Assembly: GCF_002944405.1 (NCBI RefSeq)
Contig: NZ_CP024307.1
Coordinates: 3,903,006 to 3,967,005 of the forward strand
Source of the DNA: Sinorhizobium fredii
Lineage (GTDB): Bacteria > Pseudomonadota > Alphaproteobacteria > Rhizobiales > Rhizobiaceae
Direction: 5' to 3'
DNA length: 64,000 bases
Made by a program: the position numbers and the translations under genes. The notes beneath the pieces were generated by a model. It ran no database searches. It saw only the letters and a program-made list of their open reading frames with translations, and was not told where the DNA came from. This document shows positions 38,438-50,665 of this stretch, piece after piece. The stretch's first letter is position 1. Each line of letters starts with the position of its first letter.

Positions 38438-40123
38438 CTACCCCTCGCGGGTCAGCGTCCACTGGATTTCCGGCTGGGCCGCAACCGCGAAGGTCACGGT
38501 GATCTGCGACGAGGCGCGCACGCCGGACGGATCGGCGAAGAAGACGTCCTCCTCGATCGCCAGGTCTCCATCCCGGCAGGCAAAGAGCCAGGCCTCGCCG
38601 TCCGGCGCGCTCAGATAGATCTCGCTCTTGCTGCTTTGCCGCAGCCCGATCGCCGGATGGATGTGAAAACGGGCGACAGCCATCGCGCTGTCGGACGCCT
38701 CCGGATCGCTGCCGTTTTCCCGCGAAAGCCGGTCGCGCCCGCGGATCAGCCGGCCGCCGTTCAGAATGCCGACGTCGCGCTCGTGGATGAGGCCGAAGGC
38801 GGCGAGATAGCCGTTATGGCTCGCCTTGACGGATTCGATTCGGCCCGGCTCGTCGTTTCGCTCCGTCTCGACCTGCGATACGCCGCTCACCATGATTGCG
38901 CCGAGAAAGCGCGATTGCGAAAAGCGCGAGGAGGAGGTGTCGTTCACCGTCACCGTCGAGTGGGCGGCGGTGGCGCGGGCCATCTGCCGGAATCGTTCGC
39001 CGGCGAACTTCGGCGCGCCGGAATTGACGATGAGGCGGTTTCGCCCCGACGACATCTCGAAGGAGAGGCAGCCGGCATGGGCGCTGCGCGACAGATCGAC
39101 CGACAGGGGTCGGCCCGTATCTACGATGACCACCGTCTCGCCGAGCGAGAGCCGCTCGAAACTGATGTGCGGCAGCGACCGGAACGGCTCGCCCGCGGTC
39201 TCGTCGTAGCGCAGCACCGAAGCAAGCTCGTGTGCCGGCACCGAGGTTGCGCCGTTGAAGAGCGCCAGTTCGCCGCTCTGATGCCGGAAGAACCGAAGCG
39301 CCGGGTACATCCGGTCGATGCCGGAAATCAGCCGCGACGGCACGTCGTGACCGAGATTGACATAGGTCTGGCGCAACGGCAGCAGGTCGAGCAGCAGTTC
39401 GAGTCCGGCGCGGGGATTGCGGGAGAAGTGGCCGCCATCCGCGAGGATCTGCCGGTCGAGTTCGAGGTCCAGACCGCGCGCCGCCCGGCGCAGCACCGAA
39501 GGCGAGACCGGCATTGACACGGACGCCATTGCCAGCGCGATGCGAACCCTGAGCCGCGCCTCGCCCTCCGGTACCGTTCCGGCGACGTGGCGAAGATAGC
39601 GGACCTGATAGGTGAGGCTTTTCAGGAAGCGGCGATAGAAGCCATGCTCTGCGTTGCGCAGCACCACCGGCGAATGCGACAGCCAGGCGATGACCCGCTG
39701 CGCGATCACATCCGCTTCCCAGGAGATGCCGCCGATGTTGCGGCCATGCGTGCCCATCCAGTCGTCGACGATCTGACGGAGCCTCGCAAAGCCCGCTTCA
39801 TCGCGGACGGCGCGCATGTGGCGCAGCCAGTCGAAGGCATGCAGCCGATTGGCAAATTCGTGCGACGGCAGATCGATCTCGAACGGCGATTCACCTTCGG
39901 TGTCGAGCACCCGGCCGGCGAGCGGATAGCGGCCCTGAAGGATTTCCTCCGCTACAAAGGGGTCGATGGCTCTGAGATCGGTCGGCGCGACGATAAGCCT
40001 GTCCGGGGTTGACCTGGAAAAACGCAGGGCCGCCAGCCGCCCAAGCGAAATCCGCCGCGCAAGGCGGCGCCAGCCTTCGCGCAGATACAGGTAAAGCAGC
40101 CTTCGTCTAGCGGAAAACAGCAT
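38438..40123 (-). CDS. Heparinase II/III family protein
   Basis: 561 residues. The N-terminal third is basic and helical (alginate-lyase-like toroid), and the C-terminal half is the beta-sandwich heparinase II/III domain, with [40 protein letters not shown] sequence and [21 protein letters not shown]. The last block contains [15 protein letters not shown], conserved in the family. There is no evident signal peptide. Family members are polysaccharide lyases, but rhizobial copies beside purH and rsmB have no established substrate known to me. It could act on an acidic exopolysaccharide. It lies between rsmB and purH on the same strand. Confidence 0.87.
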   Translation of the reverse strand: MLFSARRRLLYLYLREGWRRLARRISLGRLAALRFSRSTPDRLIVAPTDLRAIDPFVAEEILQGRYPLAGRVLDTEGESPFEIDLPSHEFANRLHAFDWLRHMRAVRDEAGFARLRQIVDDWMGTHGRNIGGISWEADVIAQRVIAWLSHSPVVLRNAEHGFYRRFLKSLTYQVRYLRHVAGTVPEGEARLRVRIALAMASVSMPVSPSVLRRAARGLDLELDRQILADGGHFSRNPRAGLELLLDLLPLRQTYVNLGHDVPSRLISGIDRMYPALRFFRHQSGELALFNGATSVPAHELASVLRYDETAGEPFRSLPHISFERLSLGETVVIVDTGRPLSVDLSRSAHAGCLSFEMSSGRNRLIVNSGAPKFAGERFRQMARATAAHSTVTVNDTSSSRFSQSRFLGAIMVSGVSQVETERNDEPGRIESVKASHNGYLAAFGLIHERDVGILNGGRLIRGRDRLSRENGSDPEASDSAMAVARFHIHPAIGLRQSSKSEIYLSAPDGEAWLFACRDGDLAIEEDVFFADPSGVRASSQITVTFAVAAQPEIQWTLTREG

Positions 40124-40287
40124 CGGCGCCTGCAGGTTTGTTGATGGCCGCGACGGAACCTTCGAAGCGCTTGATGAGCACCTGTCGGGATTGCGCCAGA
40201 ATCGCTTTCATGGGCCGGAATGGTGCCGGAAGGAAGATTAAATTTCTATCAATTTGCCGCCATTGATAGGCAGACGGTTCTGAAGCG

Positions 40288-41712
40288 TCAATCGTCGCTG
40301 CCCAGGGATCGGCGCAGCACAGCCGCGTAGAAGCCGTCGAGCCCGCCGGAAAAGGGGGGCTCGAGCGGCAGCATCGCCGGTGTCGTGCGGAACTCGCCGA
40401 GCGCGGTGATCGCCGCCTCGAGCCCCGGCCAATCGGACGGGGCGATGGGCACGCGCTCGCAAAGTCCGTCGCCTAGAACGCGTTCAACGACCTCTTCGCC
40501 TTCGCGCGGGTCCAGCGAGCAATTGGAAAAGACCACGATGCCGCCGGGCTTAACGAGCCTCAACGCATGCCGCAGCAGCCGCTCCTGGAGGCGGGCGAGC
40601 TTTTCCACATCCTCCGGCCCTTTCGTCCAGAGCACATCCGGGTGACGCCGGGTGGTGCCGGTAGACGAGCAAGGGGCATCGAGAAGGGCGGCATCGAAGA
40701 GCTCCTCCGGGCGGAAATTCGCCATGTCGATCTCTTTCGTCCGGGCTACGAGGCCGAGCCGTTCGAGATTGGCCTTCAGCCGCCGCAACCGGCTGGACGA
40801 CTGGTCGAGCGCCGTCACCTGCGCCCCGGCAAGAACGAGTTGGGCCGTCTTGCCGCCTGGTGCCGCGCAGAGATCGACCACCGTCTTGCCGGAAAGATCG
40901 TCGAAGAGGCGCGCCGGGATCGAGGCGGCGGCATCCTGCACCCACCACGTGCCTTCCGCAAAGCCCTGCAAGGACGGGATCGCCCCGGAAAACTCACCGA
41001 GCCGAACGGAGCCGGTCGGCAGCACCATGCCGCCAAGGCGCCCGGCCCACCCGGCGGCGTCGGACTTTACCGTCAGGTCGATCGCCGCTGGAACGAGTTG
41101 CGCTTCCGAGATGCCTTCCGCCTGGGCTTCGCCGTAATGAGCGACCAGGCGCTCATAGAACCAGGCCGGAATGGCCGGCACGGCATTCACCGTCTCGAGG
41201 ATCGCCTCCTTCTCGCGCGAAAGCCGCCGGAGCACCGCGTTGACGAGGCTGGCGAAGCGGCGATTCCGCGGATCGGCCTGCGCCTGCTCGACGGCAAGGT
41301 CGACGGCGGAATGATCCGGGATGTCGAGATAAAGGATCTGCGCTGCTGCGACCGTCAGCACGTGTTCGAGCGCGCGGGCGCCATCCGGCAGGGGGGTCTG
41401 GATCAGCGAGTCGATCGCAGCGCGGACCCGCGGCAGGTGCCGGAGCGCCGAATTGAGGATGGCGCGCACCAGCGCCCGGTCGGCATCGTTGAGCTCGCGA
41501 TAGGCCGGATTGCCGTGCTCCTGGTCGAGCATGCCGTCGAGCGGCGTCTTGCGGTCGATCACCGCCGCCAGGATCTTGGCGGCCGCCTGGCGGCTTTTCA
41601 GCCCCGGCTTAAAAACGGCGCCGGCAGCATCGGGCCGCTGACCGGGCTTCTGGAACGGCTTGCTTCGGCGGGCTCGTTTCGGATGCGAATCGTTTTGTCT
41701 GTCTTCGGGCAT
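40288..41712 (-). CDS. rsmB: 16S rRNA cytosine-C5 methyltransferase, RsmB/Sun family
   Basis: 474 residues. A basic Lys/Arg-rich tail of about 40 residues comes first, then the NusB-like domain (SRQAAAKILAAVIDRKTPLDG). The SAM-binding methyltransferase domain has VVDLCAAPGGKTAQL. DAPCSSTGTTRRHPD and FSNCSLDPREGEE carry the two cysteines of RNA m5C methyltransferases. By homology it methylates C967 of 16S rRNA. Its ATG overlaps the htpX stop by one base (TGATG), so the two are co-translated. Confidence 0.95.
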   Translation of the reverse strand: MPEDRQNDSHPKRARRSKPFQKPGQRPDAAGAVFKPGLKSRQAAAKILAAVIDRKTPLDGMLDQEHGNPAYRELNDADRALVRAILNSALRHLPRVRAAIDSLIQTPLPDGARALEHVLTVAAAQILYLDIPDHSAVDLAVEQAQADPRNRRFASLVNAVLRRLSREKEAILETVNAVPAIPAWFYERLVAHYGEAQAEGISEAQLVPAAIDLTVKSDAAGWAGRLGGMVLPTGSVRLGEFSGAIPSLQGFAEGTWWVQDAAASIPARLFDDLSGKTVVDLCAAPGGKTAQLVLAGAQVTALDQSSSRLRRLKANLERLGLVARTKEIDMANFRPEELFDAALLDAPCSSTGTTRRHPDVLWTKGPEDVEKLARLQERLLRHALRLVKPGGIVVFSNCSLDPREGEEVVERVLGDGLCERVPIAPSDWPGLEAAITALGEFRTTPAMLPLEPPFSGGLDGFYAAVLRRSLGSDD

Positions 41713-42671
41713 CAGGACCAGGGGCCTTTCGGCGGTTCGGAACCACCGCGACCCCAGCCGGTTCTCGGGACAGAGCGCGATTTGCGCACCGAATTATCAG
41801 GGCGAGCCGGCGGCGTCGAGCCCGCCGACATCTCGCCTGCCATCCGCTCGAGCGCGGCGACGCGGTTTTCGGTGTTCGGATGCGTCGAGAAGAGGTTGTC
41901 CATGCGCTCGCCCGAAAGCGGATTAATGATGAACATGTGCGCCGTCGCCGGATTGCGCTCCGCGTCCTGGTTGTGAATGACATGGGCAGCGCCGGCGATC
42001 TTCCGGAGCGCCGAGGCGAGCCAGAGAGGATTGCCGCAGATCTCGGCGCCGCGCCGGTCGGCGGAGTATTCGCGCGTGCGGCTGATCGCCATCTGCACCA
42101 GCATGGCCGCTAGCGGAGCGACGATCATCGCGATCAGGACACCGATAAACCCGAGAGGATTGTTGTTCTCGCGGTTGCCGCCGAAGAAGAAGGCGAAATT
42201 GCCGAGCATCGAAATGGCACCGGCGAGCGTCGCCGTCAGGGTCATCGTCAAAGTGTCGCGGTATTGGATATGCGCGAGCTCATGCGCCATGACGCCGGCC
42301 ACCTCCTCATAGGAGAGCGACTGCAGCAGGCCGGTGGAGGCGGCGACCGCGGCATTCTGCGGGTTGCGGCCGGTGGCGAAGGCGTTCGGCTGCGGGCTAT
42401 CGATGACGTAGACGCGCGGCATCGGCAGACCGGCATTCTGCGCCAGGTCGCGCACGATGCCGTAATATTCCGGCGCACTGCGCTCGTCGACCTCCTGGGC
42501 CCGATACATCCTGAGCACCATGCGGTCGGAATTCCAGTAGGAGAAGAAGTTCATGCCCGCGGCCATGACCAGGGCGATCATCATGCCGCCCCTGCCGCCA
42601 ATGACATAGCCGACAGCCATGAACAGGACGGTCATGAAGGCAAGCAGCATTGCGGTGCGCACGAGGTTCAT
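41712..42671 (-). CDS. htpX: Zinc metalloprotease HtpX
   Basis: 319 residues. Two N-terminal membrane segments ([21 protein letters not shown] and [18 protein letters not shown]) precede the M48 domain. The zinc motif HELAH is at residues 130-134 in [16 protein letters not shown], and the third ligand Glu is probably in [14 protein letters not shown]. It degrades misfolded inner-membrane proteins, acting with FtsH in E. coli. GGAG lies about 8 bases before the ATG. It heads a two-gene unit with rsmB. Confidence 0.96.
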   Translation of the reverse strand: MNLVRTAMLLAFMTVLFMAVGYVIGGRGGMMIALVMAAGMNFFSYWNSDRMVLRMYRAQEVDERSAPEYYGIVRDLAQNAGLPMPRVYVIDSPQPNAFATGRNPQNAAVAASTGLLQSLSYEEVAGVMAHELAHIQYRDTLTMTLTATLAGAISMLGNFAFFFGGNRENNNPLGFIGVLIAMIVAPLAAMLVQMAISRTREYSADRRGAEICGNPLWLASALRKIAGAAHVIHNQDAERNPATAHMFIINPLSGERMDNLFSTHPNTENRVAALERMAGEMSAGSTPPARPDNSVRKSRSVPRTGWGRGGSEPPKGPWS

Positions 42672-42739
42672 GGATCAGACTCCAGGCACTCAGGTCGTTT
42701 TCGTTCAACCTCGGAGCAGGCTGCCCCGAACTGCTCAAA

Positions 42740-42755
42740 CGTTTCACGTGAATCA
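42740..42755. other. parS-like ParB-binding site with GANTC
   Basis: CGTTTCACGTGAATCA matches TGTTTCACGTGAAACA in 14 of 16 bases. The right arm contains GAATC, a CcrM site. It lies in the gap between htpX and the DUF1674 gene, upstream of both. Confidence 0.6.
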
Positions 42756-42839
42756 GGGTTCCCGCTTCGACGGAAGCGACTTATATGATGGGGACGAGGC
42801 CCCCGTTCTTCAATATCCTAAGGCTGATCCGACTCGCAC

Positions 42840-43040
42840 ATGCAGAACGACAACGACAATTCACCCGATCGGCCCAAGCGGCCGCTGTCACCCGCGGCCC
42901 TCCGCGCGCTCCAGGAAGCGGACGAGCGACGCCGCACCGAGGAGAAAAAGGAAGCGCCGGCAGAAATCGGCGGCCGCGGCGGGCTGGATCCGTCCCGTTT
43001 CGGCGATTGGGAAATCAAGGGCCGGGCGATCGATTTCTAA
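42840..43040 (+). CDS. DUF1674 protein (SdhAF4-like succinate dehydrogenase assembly factor)
   Basis: 66 residues. The C-terminal signature GRGGLDPSRFGDWEIKGRAIDF (quoted in part: GGLDPSRFGDWEIKGRAIDF) is that of DUF1674, the bacterial relative of mitochondrial Sdh8/SdhAF4, which guards flavinated SdhA before assembly. The N-terminal part is charged and probably disordered. It is transcribed alone and is not near sdh genes. Function in bacteria is inferred from the eukaryotic family. Confidence 0.88.
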   Translation: MQNDNDNSPDRPKRPLSPAALRALQEADERRRTEEKKEAPAEIGGRGGLDPSRFGDWEIKGRAIDF

Positions 43041-43144
43041 GGCGATTATCGTTTCGACAGCGAATCGATGATGCTTTCCCGAGCACAACTCGCTCGACCC
43101 TGCGGCACATTACGCTGGGAATTCGGCTGGTGCAGTGGCGTAAC

Positions 43145-43253
43145 GCCCCTCATCCCGCTGCCGCGACCTTCTCCCGCAAGCGGGGAGAAGGAGGATGGGG
43201 CACGGCCTTAGTCCCCTCTCTTCGCGAGCGGGAAGAGGGCTAGGGTGAGGGGC
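43145..43253. repeat. RIME-like palindromic element
   Basis: A 109-base unit from GCCCCTCATCCC to GTGAGGGGC with two internal hairpins (CTTCTCCCGC arm near 43169 and CTCTCTTCGC arm near 43216). The size agrees with the approximately 108-base RIME1 described in Rhizobiaceae. Confidence 0.82.
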
Positions 43254-43281
43254 AAAAGGCTCAATCAACCTTAAACTCACC

Positions 43282-45231
<1,950 letters not shown>

Positions 45232-45425
45232 GTTTTCCTCCCTGCGCATTGCTGCTGGATCACGATGCTTGGGGCCGGGTCTGCCCAGACCGCCAGCAGG
45301 ATCGTTTTTCGAAGTCGGAGCGGGATTCCACCGCTCGCGGCGGCACTCCCACCGCCCGTTCGGACGATTCATAGCAGGTCAAAGCTTGGCCGCAATTAGA
45401 CAAAAGCACATTCGGAAGTGAAGAA

Positions 45426-45454
45426 TTGCAATTTCGAGACAACAACGATATAGA
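45426..45454 (+). promoter_or_regulatory. Promoter of the DUF1013 gene
   Basis: TTGCAA (45426-45431), a 17-base spacer and TATAGA (45449-45454) make one of the best promoters in the window. On the minus strand TTGCGG and TATGAA, spaced 16 bases within 45371-45398, could serve acs. The 299-base gap 45232-45530 contains nothing else recognised. Confidence 0.6.
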
Positions 45455-45530
45455 ACGCTCAATTCCCGGAAATCAGTGGTAGACTCCACGGCCCGCGACA
45501 CCGGCGCGGACGGACGAAAGGACTATATCC

Positions 45531-46232
45531 ATGGCTCAGCAATTGCTTATGCCCAAGGCAACGGCCGTCTGGCTCGTTGACAACACCGCGCTGTCGTTCG
45601 ACCAGATCGCGCAGTTCTGCAAGCTGCACCCGCTCGAAGTCAAAGCGATAGCCGACGGTGAATCGGCGCAGGGCATCAAGGGCCTCGATCCGATTGCCAC
45701 CGGTCAGCTTTCGCGCGACGAGATCGCCCGCGGCGAGGGAAATCCGAACCATAAGCTCAAGCTCTCCGAGCCGAAGGTCCGCGTGCCGGATTCGAAGCGC
45801 AAGGGCCCGCGCTACACCCCGGTTTCGAAGCGGCAGGACCGTCCGAACGCCATTCTCTGGCTGGTCCGCAACCATCCGGAACTGAAGGACGCACAGATCT
45901 CACGCCTCGTCGGCACGACAAAGTCGACGATCGAACAGATTCGCGAGCGCACCCATTGGAACTCGGCCAACTTGACGCCGATGGATCCGGTCACCCTCGG
46001 CCTCTGCTCGCAGATCGATCTCGACCTGGAAGTCGAGCGCGCCGCCAAGGGCCGCCCGTTGCCGACGGCAGCCGAGTTGGGCGCCACGCTCGAGTCGGCA
46101 CGGGAAACCGAGAAGATCGACTACAGCTTCGATCGCGAGGAAGAGAAGGAAATCGACGCCGACGCCGTCTTCGCCAAGCTGAAGTCTCTGAAGTCGGACC
46201 GTAAGGACGAAGAGGAAGACGACAACTACTGA
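45531..46232 (+). CDS. trcR: DUF1013 family transcription factor (TrcR-like, RNA polymerase-associated)
   Basis: 233 residues. The protein begins MAQQLLMPKATAVWLVDNTALSFDQIA and has a helix-turn-helix-like core (FDQIAQFCKLHPLEVKAIADG) with a second one at LKDAQISRLVGTTKSTIEQIRER. The tail is acidic (KDEEEDDNY). DUF1013 is nearly restricted to alphaproteobacteria, and its Caulobacter member TrcR has been reported to track with RNA polymerase and affect the cell cycle. The same role here is inferred. The gene has its own promoter at 45426 and its own terminator at 46261. Confidence 0.92.
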   Translation: MAQQLLMPKATAVWLVDNTALSFDQIAQFCKLHPLEVKAIADGESAQGIKGLDPIATGQLSRDEIARGEGNPNHKLKLSEPKVRVPDSKRKGPRYTPVSKRQDRPNAILWLVRNHPELKDAQISRLVGTTKSTIEQIRERTHWNSANLTPMDPVTLGLCSQIDLDLEVERAAKGRPLPTAAELGATLESARETEKIDYSFDREEEKEIDADAVFAKLKSLKSDRKDEEEDDNY

Positions 46233-46260
46233 TCGCCTCGTCACCGGTGATGAAATGCAG

Positions 46261-46287
46261 AACCCGGGCCGCAGGTCCGGGTTTTTT
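46261..46287 (+). terminator. Intrinsic terminator of the DUF1013 gene
   Basis: A 10-base stem with one G-T pair (AACCCGGGCC at 46261-46270 and its partner at 46274-46283), a 3-base loop, and six Ts ending at 46287. Confidence 0.9.
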
Positions 46288-46327
46288 GTTGGCTTTAATT
46301 GCAAGGGTAAGGGCGTAATTTGCCCAC

Positions 46328-46714
46328 TTAATAAGCCGAGCCGGTCGAACCATCGAGGTTGTGGCGTTCGGTGCCCTTGAGCGGCGGATTGAAGATGCTG
46401 ACGAGGATCAGGTCCTTGTCGCTACCGCCACGCAGATAGTGCCTGTCATGTTTGTCGAGCACATAGATGTCGCCCTGTCGGATGGGAAAGACATTGCCTT
46501 CCATGTCCTCCACCTCACCCTCTCCGGCGATGCAATAGCAGGCTTCGAGATGGTTGCGGTATTGGAGCAGCGACACGGTTTTCGCCCGCACCACCGTGTG
46601 GCAGACGGTAAATCCCATCCCGTCCCTTTCCGTCAGCAGGCGGTGGCTGGTACCGCTTCCCCACTCAACGAAGTGATCGGTGGTTTCGACATCTTGCAGG
46701 CTGCGCACGAACAT
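46328..46714 (-). CDS. ectC: L-ectoine synthase, isolated gene
   Basis: 129 residues from the ATG at 46714, with GGAGAA upstream. The cupin core shows the EctC pattern: [73 protein letters not shown] and [12 protein letters not shown]. EctC closes N-gamma-acetyl-diaminobutyrate to the osmolyte ectoine. No ectA or ectB is in this window, so the usual precursor is not made from neighbouring genes. Solitary EctC proteins are known in other bacteria and may use external precursor or another substrate. It is divergent from a LysR gene and converges on the DUF1013 gene. Confidence 0.88.
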   Translation of the reverse strand: MFVRSLQDVETTDHFVEWGSGTSHRLLTERDGMGFTVCHTVVRAKTVSLLQYRNHLEACYCIAGEGEVEDMEGNVFPIRQGDIYVLDKHDRHYLRGGSDKDLILVSIFNPPLKGTERHNLDGSTGSAY

Positions 46715-46853
46715 GCTGTTCTCCAATGTGTAAGAGCGTTTGACAAATCAGGGAGAACCGGCTCTCGTCGGTCACCTTGAAGTCCTTTATTCCCCGGAGT
46801 ACCGGTTCGTACAAACGACGATTCCTCATCGGATAGTTGAGGAGAATTTACAT

Positions 46854-47729
46854 ATGCTGCCTCCCCTAGGCGCACTTCGCGTCTTCGAAGCCGCCGCCCG
46901 ACTTGCGAGCTTCTCGCGGGCCGCCGACGAGTTGCATGTCACCCATGCCGCCGTGAGCCATCAGATGCGGCAGTTGGAAGAGTGGTTCGGCCGCCCGCTG
47001 TTCCTGCGTGAAAAGCGCGGCGTCCGGCTCGCGACCGAAGCCGAACGGCTCGCGGAAGCCCTCTCGGCCAGCTTCGAACGGATTGCCGCCGAAGCGGAAG
47101 CCTTGAAGCTCAGAACGAAATCGGGAATCACCGTCGGCTGCATTCCCTCGATCGCGACGCGCTGGCTGATCCCGGCGCTCGGCGGTTTCCTGGCCGCCCA
47201 TCCCGACATTACCGTCAAGGTGATCTATGCCACGGCTGCGCAACGCCTGCGCGAAACCGGCTGCGATGTGCTGATTACGCTGGGCGCCGATACGTCGGAT
47301 AGCGTCACTTGCGAGCGGCTTTTTTCCCGCGTCAACCGGCCGGTGGCCAGTCCGCGCTATCTTGAACGGAGGGGTGGACTCGACAATGCACAGCAGATCG
47401 CAGCGGCGCATCTCCTGCACGACGAGACGACCGCCCATTGGCAGCAATGGTTCGCCCGAGCCGGCATAACTCCGCCGGGACCAGCGAAAGGCCCGGTCTT
47501 TCAGGATTTCAATCTGCTCGCGACGGCCGCCATCGCCGGCCACGGCGTTGCCCTCTGTCCGGTCGAGGTATGCCGGCGCGAGATCGCCAATGGCGACCTG
47601 ATCGTACTTTCCGAGACGTCCATCCTCGAAGAGGAGAGCTATTTCCTGATCTGCAGGACTGCGCGCCAGAAGGCCGCATCCATCTTCTGCGCCTGGTTCA
47701 AAGGCGTGGTCGAACTGCAGGCCGGCTGA
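46854..47729 (+). CDS. LysR family transcriptional regulator (GcvA-like)
   Basis: 291 residues from the ATG at 46854, with GAGGAG 9 bases upstream. The winged helix at the N-terminus, LPPLGALRVFEAAARLASFSRAADELHVTHAAVSHQMRQLEEW (shown here by its ends LPPLGALRVF and SHQMRQLEEW), is of the GcvA/AmpR subgroup. The substrate-binding domain begins at SGITVGCIPSIATRWLIPAL. The gene is divergent from ectC with a 139-base gap, the classic layout for a LysR regulator and its target. It also lies directly before prpE, read convergently. The co-inducer is unknown. Confidence 0.92.
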   Translation: MLPPLGALRVFEAAARLASFSRAADELHVTHAAVSHQMRQLEEWFGRPLFLREKRGVRLATEAERLAEALSASFERIAAEAEALKLRTKSGITVGCIPSIATRWLIPALGGFLAAHPDITVKVIYATAAQRLRETGCDVLITLGADTSDSVTCERLFSRVNRPVASPRYLERRGGLDNAQQIAAAHLLHDETTAHWQQWFARAGITPPGPAKGPVFQDFNLLATAAIAGHGVALCPVEVCRREIANGDLIVLSETSILEEESYFLICRTARQKAASIFCAWFKGVVELQAG

Positions 47730-47738
47730 TGTCCCGCG

Positions 47739-49646
47739 TCAGACGCCGATTCCCTTGGCATGCAGCGCTTCGGTGATCTCTTCGAGAATCGCGGGGTCGT
47801 CGATCGTGGCCGGCATCTTCCAGGGCTGCCGGTCGGCGATCTTCTGGATCGTCGCGCGCAGGATCTTGCCCGACCGGGTCTTCGGTAGCCGCTTGACGCA
47901 GATCGCGGTTCGGAAGGCGGCGACCGGGCCGATGCGCTCGCGGACGAGGGCGATCACTTCCTTCTCGATCTCCGCCGTCTCACGGGAAACATTCGCGTTG
48001 ATCACTAGGAAGCCGGCCGGAACCTGCCCCTTCATCGGATCGGCGATGCCGATCACCGCACATTCGGCAACATCCGGATGGCTGGCGCAGACCTCCTCCA
48101 TGGCGCCTGTCGAAAGCCGGTGACCGGCGACATTGATGATGTCATCGGTACGGGCCATGATGAAGACATAGCCCTCCTCGTCGATGTAGCCGGCGTCGGC
48201 CGTCTTGTAGTAGCCGGGATATTCCTCGAGATAGGCGGACCGAAAGCGGTCGTCGGCCTTCCAGAGGGTCGGCAGGCATCCGGGCGGGAGCGGCAGCTTG
48301 ACGACTACATTGCCGAGCGTGCCGGCCCTGACCGGATGGCCGGCATCGTCAAGGACCTGCACGTCATAGCCAGGGAGGGGAACAGCGGGCGATCCGTATT
48401 TCACCGGCAGCAGGCCGAGGCCGAGCGGATTGCCGGCAACCGGCCAGCCGGTCTCCGTCTGCCACCAGTGATCTATGACCGGAACGCCGAGCGCCCGCTC
48501 GGCCCAGCGGATCGTGTCCGGATCGGCTCGCTCTCCCGCAAGATAAAGCGCCCGGAAGCGCGACAGGTCATGACGGGCAGCGTGGGAGGCTTCCGGATCC
48601 TCCTTGCGGATCGCTCTGAGCGCCGTCGGGGCGGTGAACATGACCGCTACGCCGTGCTCGGCAATGATCCGCCAATAGGTGCCTGGATCGGGCGTCCCCA
48701 CCGGCTTGCCTTCGAAAAGCACCGAGGTGCTGCCATTGAGGAGCGGTCCGTAGACGATATAGGAGTGCCCGACCACCCAGCCGATGTCGGACGCCGCCCA
48801 GAACACCTCGCCGGGCAGGACGCCGAAGAAGTTTTCCATCGACCATTTGAGGGCGACCATGTGGCCGCCATTGTCGCGCACCACGCCCTTCGGCTGGCCG
48901 GTGGTTCCGGACGTGTAGAGGACATAGAGCGGATCGGTGGATGCGACCGCCGCACAGGGCGCTTCCTCGCCGGCCCGCTTCGCCGCTGCAAGGGCGGCGG
49001 CGAAATCGATATCGCGGCCGGGTACCATATCGGCGGCAAGCATCTCGCGCTGGAAGATCAGGCAATGGGCGGGCTTGTTGCTGGCGATCTCGATCGCCTG
49101 ATCGAGCAGCGGCTTGTAGGAGACGGTGCGGCCGGGTTCCAGCCCGCAGCTTGCCGACACGACGAGCTTGGCCTGGCAATCGTCGATTCGCACGGCGAGT
49201 TCGTTGGCGGCGAAACCGCCGAAGACGACCGAGTGCACGGCGCCGATCCGCGCCGCCGCCAGCATGGCGATCGCGGCCTCCGGGATCATCGGCATATAGA
49301 TGATGATCCGGTCGCCCTTGACGATGCCGAGCTTGCCATAGACGGCGGCCATCGCCTTGACGTCGGCGAGCAGCGCCGCATAGGAGATCTTCTCGATCCG
49401 CCCGGTGACGGGACTGTCATAGATGAAGGCCGTCTGTTCGGCACGACCGGCCTTCACGTGGCGGTCGAGACAGTTGTAGCAGGTGTTGGTTACGCCATCC
49501 GGAAACCAGTGACCGTACGTTCCGAGTTCGGCGTCGAAGATGCGGCGGGGCCTTTCGAACCAGTCGATTGCCTCTGCGGCCTCGGACCAGAACCCACTCG
49601 GATCGGCTTTCCATGCGGCATACACGTCGGAATAGCGGCTCGCCAT
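47739..49646 (-). CDS. prpE: Propionyl-CoA synthetase
   Basis: 635 residues from the ATG at 49646, with GGAGGAGAAC upstream. The motifs [37 protein letters not shown] and [19 protein letters not shown] are present. RDNGGH and the WPVAGNPLG ending of the adenylate motif are as in PrpE rather than Acs. It activates propionate to propionyl-CoA, for entry into the methylmalonyl-CoA or methylcitrate route. No prp or methylmalonyl-CoA genes are adjacent. It converges with the LysR gene, with only 9 bases between stops. Confidence 0.93.
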   Translation of the reverse strand: MASRYSDVYAAWKADPSGFWSEAAEAIDWFERPRRIFDAELGTYGHWFPDGVTNTCYNCLDRHVKAGRAEQTAFIYDSPVTGRIEKISYAALLADVKAMAAVYGKLGIVKGDRIIIYMPMIPEAAIAMLAAARIGAVHSVVFGGFAANELAVRIDDCQAKLVVSASCGLEPGRTVSYKPLLDQAIEIASNKPAHCLIFQREMLAADMVPGRDIDFAAALAAAKRAGEEAPCAAVASTDPLYVLYTSGTTGQPKGVVRDNGGHMVALKWSMENFFGVLPGEVFWAASDIGWVVGHSYIVYGPLLNGSTSVLFEGKPVGTPDPGTYWRIIAEHGVAVMFTAPTALRAIRKEDPEASHAARHDLSRFRALYLAGERADPDTIRWAERALGVPVIDHWWQTETGWPVAGNPLGLGLLPVKYGSPAVPLPGYDVQVLDDAGHPVRAGTLGNVVVKLPLPPGCLPTLWKADDRFRSAYLEEYPGYYKTADAGYIDEEGYVFIMARTDDIINVAGHRLSTGAMEEVCASHPDVAECAVIGIADPMKGQVPAGFLVINANVSRETAEIEKEVIALVRERIGPVAAFRTAICVKRLPKTRSGKILRATIQKIADRQPWKMPATIDDPAILEEITEALHAKGIGV

Positions 49647-49792
49647 TTCCGTTCTCCTCCACTGACTTCCGGACGGATTGGCCCGGCTCCTCGGTCCTGA
49701 AGGATAGGCCTGTGGAGCGAAAGATGAAGCCCGACGAAAGAGTAATGGAGCGGAACAGCGGGTTCCGAGCTTCACCTCAAGATTCAAGAAAA

Positions 49793-50452
49793 TCAGCGCG
49801 TACCGAAAATCGCCGATCCGACCCGCACGCTGGTGGCGCCGAAGCTGATGGCCGTTTCGAAATCGCCGGACATGCCCATGGACAGGCGGGTAAGGCCGCA
49901 TCTGGCGGCGAGCTTGGCAAGCAAGGCGAAATGCGGACCCGGATTTTCGTCGATGGGCGGGATGCACATCAGCCCTTCTACGTCGAGACCGAGCTCCGCG
50001 CGGCAGAGGTCGACGAAGGCAACTGTGTCCTCCGGCGCTATTCCAGCCTTCTGCGGTTCAAGCCCGGTATTGACCTGCACATAAAGCCGGGGTCTGCGGC
50101 CCTGTCGCTCCATCTCGGCGGCGACGGCGCGGGCGATCTTCTCGCGATCGATCGTCTCGATCACATCGAAAAGGGCGACGGCGTCGGCCGCCTTGTTGGA
50201 TTGCAGCGGACCGATCAGGTGGAGCTCGATATCGGGCGTCTCGGCCTTCAACTCCGGCCACTTGCCCTGCGCTTCCTGGACGCGGTTCTCGCCGAACACA
50301 CGCTGCCCTGCGGCAATCGCCGGCCGGATCGCGTCCGCCTCGAAGGTCTTCGAGACGGCGACGAGCATGACGACGCCTTCAGCCCGTTTCGCCGCCTTTT
50401 CGCTCATGCGAATCCGGCTCAAGACATCGTTCAGTCGTTCCTCTACGTCCAT
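49793..50452 (-). CDS. YggS family pyridoxal-phosphate homeostasis protein
   Basis: 219 residues from the ATG at 50452, with AAGGAG upstream. [15 protein letters not shown] places the PLP-binding Lys of the alanine-racemase-like barrel. [27 protein letters not shown], and [28 protein letters not shown] are the hallmarks of the family (PLPBP in animals). Members bind PLP without a known catalytic activity and balance B6 vitamers and amino acid pools. It is divergent from leuS with a 213-base gap. It is in the same window as pdxY but not in an operon with it. Confidence 0.95.
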   Translation of the reverse strand: MDVEERLNDVLSRIRMSEKAAKRAEGVVMLVAVSKTFEADAIRPAIAAGQRVFGENRVQEAQGKWPELKAETPDIELHLIGPLQSNKAADAVALFDVIETIDREKIARAVAAEMERQGRRPRLYVQVNTGLEPQKAGIAPEDTVAFVDLCRAELGLDVEGLMCIPPIDENPGPHFALLAKLAARCGLTRLSMGMSGDFETAISFGATSVRVGSAIFGTR

Positions 50453-50665
50453 GCTTGTGCTCCTTGCCATTCGAGGCTTGCAAGCCGAATTATTGAAACT
50501 TGCCGTGCTTGCCAAGCCCGGCCAAGCCGAGGTCGGCCAATTCCGCCAAAGTACGGCGCGCCCGGCCTTCAAAACTTGACGGTCAGGCGGTTTCATGATG
50601 AAGGTCAGGCCAACTATCACAAGGGCGCCTTAGCCCCGCAGATTTTCCGGAACATCGACAGAGAC

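Noticed and set aside
40107..40211. A 34-codon minus-strand frame upstream of the heparinase-type gene (MKAILAQSRQVLIKRFEG...)
   Set aside because: It overlaps the start of the heparinase gene in another frame, shows no family resemblance and no clear ribosome-binding site.
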